The position numbers and the translations under genes are program-made. From Alkalibacterium indicireducens (GTDB lineage: Bacteria; Bacillota; Bacilli; Lactobacillales; Carnobacteriaceae_A), in assembly GCF_039522005.1 (NCBI RefSeq), contig NZ_BAAADA010000138.1, positions 1-7,551 on the forward strand: a stretch of DNA of 7,551 nt, written 5' to 3'. Each line of letters opens with the position of its first letter. The stretch's first letter is position 1. The notes beneath the pieces were generated by a model. That model was not told where the DNA came from, did no database searches, and saw only the letters and a program-made list of their open reading frames with translations. Below are positions 5,107 to 7,551 of this stretch, piece by piece.

Positions 5107-6615
5107 ATGAAGACAATTGGTTTTGACACAGAAAAGTATTTGAAGGAACAGTCTGCCTATATTCTTGAAAGAGTTGAGAACAGTGACAAATTGTATCTTG
5201 AGTTTGGTGGGAAATTAATTGGCGACAAGCATGCCAAACGTGTGCTGCCTGGTTTTGATGAAGATGCCAAGATGAAACTGCTGGCAACATTGAAAGATCA
5301 GTCTGAAATTATCATTTGTGTGTATGCAGGAGACATTGAGAGAAACAAGGTGAGAGGGGACTATGGGATTACATACGACCGGGATGTGTTAAGACTCATC
5401 GATGAGTACCGGGCATATGGCATTCCAGTGAACAGCGTACTGATTACTCGATACCAGAATCAGCCTAACGTTGATATCTTCATGACCAAGCTTAAACGCA
5501 ATGGCATAAATGTTCATACGCATAGAGCCATTGACGGTTATCCTACCAATGTCGAAGCAATTGTTGGAGAAAACGGCTTTGCTAAAAATGCTTACATTGA
5601 GACTACAAAACCGCTAGTCGTCGTTACAGCTCCAGGAGCTGGAAGCGGAAAACTGGCTACCTGCCTGAATCAGCTCTATCATGAATATGCTAGAGGAAAT
5701 GAAGCGAGTTATGCAAAATTCGAGACGTTTCCGGTATGGAACCTTCCGCTCAAGCATCCGGTCAATACAGCATACGAAGCAGCTACTGTGGACCTTAAAG
5801 ATGTTAATATGCTGGACAACTATCACTATGAAGCATACGGGGAAGTTGCGGTCAACTATAATAGAGACACGGAAATGTTCCCAGTTATTAGACGGATTAT
5901 TGAAAAAATATCCGGAAAATCTTCAGTTTATCAGTCTCCCACAGATATGGGTGTAAACCGGATTAAATCTGGTATTATTAATGATGAAGTAGTCTGTGAG
6001 GCGTCCAGACAGGAAATCATCCGCCGCGCATTTTCTATTGAAAATGACTATATAAAAGGTCTGGCTGATGAAGATTCTCTGCGACACATGCAGCTGATCC
6101 TTGAAGAAACAGATTTAAAGAAAGAAGATAGAAAACCTGTCTTGATTGCAAGGCAGTATGCAGAAAAGGTACAGAGCAGGATGGATGATACGAGCCTTCA
6201 AGCAGTCGTTGCAATCGAGCTGCCTAATGGCAAAGTAGTGACTGGACGCACGACCAGTCTGATGGATGCAGCTGCGGCTGCAATCGTCAACAGCTTGAAA
6301 TCTTTGGCCAATATTTCTGATGAAATTGATTTGCTGGCTCCTATGATCCTGCAGACGATTCAGACATTGAAAAAAGATGATCTGAAAAGCAAGGTACCTA
6401 CCTTATCTGCCAACGAGCTGCTTATTGCACTGGCGATCAGTGCGGTAACTAATCCGACCGCAGATCTGGCTTACAGGCAGCTTGACAAGTTGACTGATGC
6501 CCAGGCGCACTCAACAGTTATTCTGAACAGCGAAAATGAACAGACAATCAGAATGCTAGGAATAGATATTACGAATGATCCCGTCTATCCAACAGACAAT
6601 CTGTATTACAATTAA
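5107..6615 (+). CDS. DUF1846 (UPF0371) family protein
   Basis: This 502-aa protein is full length for DUF1846/UPF0371 (about 490-510). It begins MKTIGFDTEKYLKEQSAYIL, and carries LYLEFGGKLIGDKHAKRVLPG (29-49), YGITYDRDVLRL (87-98), a TAPGAGSGKLATCL segment (174-187) and PVWNLPLKHPVNxAYEAATxDL, all family hallmarks as I recall them. GAGSGK (177-182) looks like a short phosphate-binding loop, but a full P-loop kinase or ATPase fold is not implied, and the biochemical role is unknown. It is predicted cytoplasmic, with no signal peptide. The start is set by AGGAGG at 5096-5101, five bases upstream; an in-frame ATG at 5071 would lie inside the promoter. It has its own promoter and ends at a hairpin shared with the convergent RNase HI-type gene. 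Confidence 0.92.
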   Translation: MKTIGFDTEKYLKEQSAYILERVENSDKLYLEFGGKLIGDKHAKRVLPGFDEDAKMKLLATLKDQSEIIICVYAGDIERNKVRGDYGITYDRDVLRLIDEYRAYGIPVNSVLITRYQNQPNVDIFMTKLKRNGINVHTHRAIDGYPTNVEAIVGENGFAKNAYIETTKPLVVVTAPGAGSGKLATCLNQLYHEYARGNEASYAKFETFPVWNLPLKHPVNTAYEAATVDLKDVNMLDNYHYEAYGEVAVNYNRDTEMFPVIRRIIEKISGKSSVYQSPTDMGVNRIKSGIINDEVVCEASRQEIIRRAFSIENDYIKGLADEDSLRHMQLILEETDLKKEDRKPVLIARQYAEKVQSRMDDTSLQAVVAIELPNGKVVTGRTTSLMDAAAAAIVNSLKSLANISDEIDLLAPMILQTIQTLKKDDLKSKVPTLSANELLIALAISAVTNPTADLAYRQLDKLTDAQAHSTVILNSENEQTIRMLGIDITNDPVYPTDNLYYN

Positions 6616-6621
6616 GATTAA

Positions 6622-6673
6622 AGCTGCCGTCCGCTTATCTCAACTGAGATAGACGACGAGCAGCTACTTTTTT
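6622..6673 (+). terminator. Terminator between two convergent genes
   Basis: AGCTGC (6622-6627) pairs with GCAGCT (6660-6665); CGTC (6628-6631) can pair with GACG (6655-6658); TATCTC (6636-6641) pairs with GAGATA (6646-6651) over AACT. T6 follows at 6668-6673. It lies only a few bases after the DUF1846 stop. The T run overlaps the stop codon of the opposite gene. On the minus strand the same stem is followed by TTTAATCTT, so it may act weakly in both directions. Confidence 0.7.
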
Positions 6674-7082
6674 AATTTTTTTGTTTAAGCTGCTTGGCGA
6701 TGGCCTGTTTAGCCAGATTGTCCGCGCCTTTGTTCTGTTTTTCAGGGATCCATTTCACTTCATAAAAACTAAGCTGGGACAACAATTGCTGTATATCATT
6801 GAAGATCTCAGCGTAAACGGGATTCTTCATATGATTCTTTCGGATCGACTGGGCGACAAGCTGACTGTCTGTGTGTAATATAGTCCACTCCTGGGTGCGG
6901 TCATGATCATGAACCCACTTGACTGCCAGGTAGAAAGCTTTTAATTCTGCCAAGTGATTGTCCAGACAGTTTTCGAGAGGGGCATTAAGCTGTTCATGCA
7001 GACCGTCCCCAGCCACTACCAGGCCAGCGCCAGCACGTTGGTTTTTCTGAGATACAGCCGCATCACTGTAAATTTTAAGCAT
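6672..7082 (-). CDS. RNase HI-family protein (YpdQ-like)
   Basis: The 136-aa product has the RNase H type 1 fold pattern: MLKIYSDAA with D7, HLAELKAF with E46, LHTDSQL with D72, and KGADNLAKQA with D121. These are the four carboxylates that hold two Mg2+ ions, so catalysis appears intact. Such enzymes cut the RNA of RNA-DNA hybrids in the cytoplasm. The short length and the missing N-terminal hybrid-binding domain match the ribonuclease HI-family proteins of Firmicutes (Bacillus subtilis YpdQ group) rather than canonical RnhA, and activity in that group varies. AAGGAG (plus-strand 7092-7097) lies nine bases before the ATG. The cold-shock gene is upstream on the same strand, with a strong terminator between, so this gene either depends on read-through or on a promoter I cannot see clearly. 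Confidence 0.85.
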   Translation of the reverse strand: MLKIYSDAAVSQKNQRAGAGLVVAGDGLHEQLNAPLENCLDNHLAELKAFYLAVKWVHDHDRTQEWTILHTDSQLVAQSIRKNHMKNPVYAEIFNDIQQLLSQLSFYEVKWIPEKQNKGADNLAKQAIAKQLKQKN

Positions 7083-7125
7083 ACCTGGATTCTCCTTAAT
7101 TATTATTTGTTTAAAAATGACGTAG

Positions 7126-7156
7126 AAAAAAGACCAGTTCCTCTGTGCAACTGATC
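7126..7156 (-). terminator. Rho-independent terminator of the cold-shock gene
   Basis: On the minus strand GATCAGTT (7156-7149) pairs with AACTGGTC (7139-7132), eight pairs with one G-U, over a nine-base loop, followed directly by T6 (7131-7126). It begins 27 bp after the csp stop codon and separates it from the RNase HI-type gene. Confidence 0.88.
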
Positions 7157-7183
7157 CTCATTTCTATGTATAAGTAAAATGTA

Positions 7184-7393
7184 TTATTCAGCTTCCACGA
7201 CTGTAACATTTGTAGCTTGAGGACCGCGTGACCCTTCAACGATATCGAACTCGACTGTCTGACCTTCATTAAGAGCTTTGTACCCTTCCATTGTGATGCC
7301 TGTGAAGTGAACGAACACTTCTTCCTCATCACCAAATTGAATAAACCCGTAGCCTTTTTGATTGTTAAACCATTTAACAGTACCTGTAGTCAT
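7184..7393 (-). CDS. csp: Cold-shock domain protein, CspA/CspB type
   Basis: The 69-aa single-domain protein is MTTGTVKWFNNQKGYGFIQF followed by an acidic loop and VFVHFTGI. KGYGFI (13-18) is the RNP1 motif and VFVHF (26-30) RNP2, the aromatic face that binds single-stranded RNA or DNA; the later VEFDIVEGSRGPQATNV is the usual OB-fold end. These proteins melt or protect mRNA structure, especially in the cold. ATG at 7393 is preferred over an in-frame ATG at 7417, since AGGGGG (plus-strand 7400-7405) is six bases upstream of the former and would be inside the longer frame. Length is normal. The predicted 5' leader is only about 38 bases, so the long cold-sensing leader of E. coli cspA is absent. 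Confidence 0.95.
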   Translation of the reverse strand: MTTGTVKWFNNQKGYGFIQFGDEEEVFVHFTGITMEGYKALNEGQTVEFDIVEGSRGPQATNVTVVEAE

Positions 7394-7437
7394 CGTTTTC
7401 CCCCTAAGATTACTCATTATAGTCGGTTATATCCCTC

Positions 7438-7466
7438 AGTATAAAGGATACGGTGAACCTAGTCAA
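7438..7466 (-). promoter_or_regulatory. Sigma-70/SigA promoter of the cold-shock gene
   Basis: On the minus strand TTGACT (7466-7461) and TATACT (7443-7438) are separated by exactly 17 bp. Transcription would start near 7431. A second perfect TATAAT lies at 7421-7416, but its start would fall inside the ribosome-site region and it lacks a good -35, so it is less likely to be used. Confidence 0.75.
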
Positions 7467-7551
7467 TCATTGCTACAAGGGAGTATGTGTAAAGCTATTC
7501 TCGGAAATTTATTCTAGAAATCTGAAACGCAGTTTATTGTTTTTGACTTTC

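Noticed and set aside
6681..7154. Plus-strand open frames opposite the RNase HI-type gene
   Set aside because: Shadows of a gene that has all four active-site carboxylates on the other strand.
7394..7417. Longer start for the cold-shock protein, eight extra residues
   Set aside because: The extension contains the ribosome site itself, and cold-shock proteins start close to the TGTVKWF motif.

Overview
The window looks like a chromosomal segment from a low-GC Gram-positive bacterium of the order Lactobacillales. A Carnobacteriaceae or Enterococcaceae relative is my inference. The evidence is AT-rich intergenic DNA, strong AGGAGG-type ribosome sites, Bacillus-like promoters, and the gene set: an enterococcal-type Nudix hydrolase, a DUF1846/UPF0371 protein, a short RNase HI and a small cold-shock protein. 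No phage, plasmid or insertion-sequence gene is visible.

Left part (1-756): no intact gene. It holds a G8/T6 terminator-like structure at the edge, a perfect 15-bp inverted repeat (179-221), and a frameshifted DUF378 membrane-protein gene on the minus strand (256-500). Positions 757-1811 carry a Nudix hydrolase and a DUF6933 protein, both on the plus strand. A gap of about 900 bases follows (1812-2722). It contains two compact hairpins and a striking 52-bp tandem repeat (2049-2511) with eight near-identical copies and one decayed copy.

Middle part (2723-5014): a BASS-type transporter with a TTG start is followed closely by an MscS-type channel, probably in one transcript that ends at a good terminator (4468-4504). 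The channel frame is cut by a stop codon exactly where the family's conserved C-terminal Gln should be. Next come two gene remnants lying head to head: the 3' end of an AlkD-type DNA glycosylase gene on the minus strand, with two internal stops, and the 3' end of what looks like a Mur-ligase-type gene on the plus strand. They meet within about 10 bp near 4795, as expected if one deletion removed the 5' halves of two divergent genes.

Right part (5015-7551): an intact DUF1846 gene has its own extended -10 promoter and an upstream sequence complementary to its ribosome site. It is convergent with an RNase HI-family gene, sharing a terminator. Upstream of that gene, on the same minus strand, is a cold-shock protein gene with a clear promoter and a textbook terminator.

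The genes do not form one pathway. The coherent theme is decay: a frameshift, a double truncation, internal stops and a premature stop lie in about 5 kb, next to a minisatellite. I see no convincing new multi-gene system. The best leads are the 52-bp repeat array, the deletion junction, and the two one-base lesions, which could be real or sequence errors.
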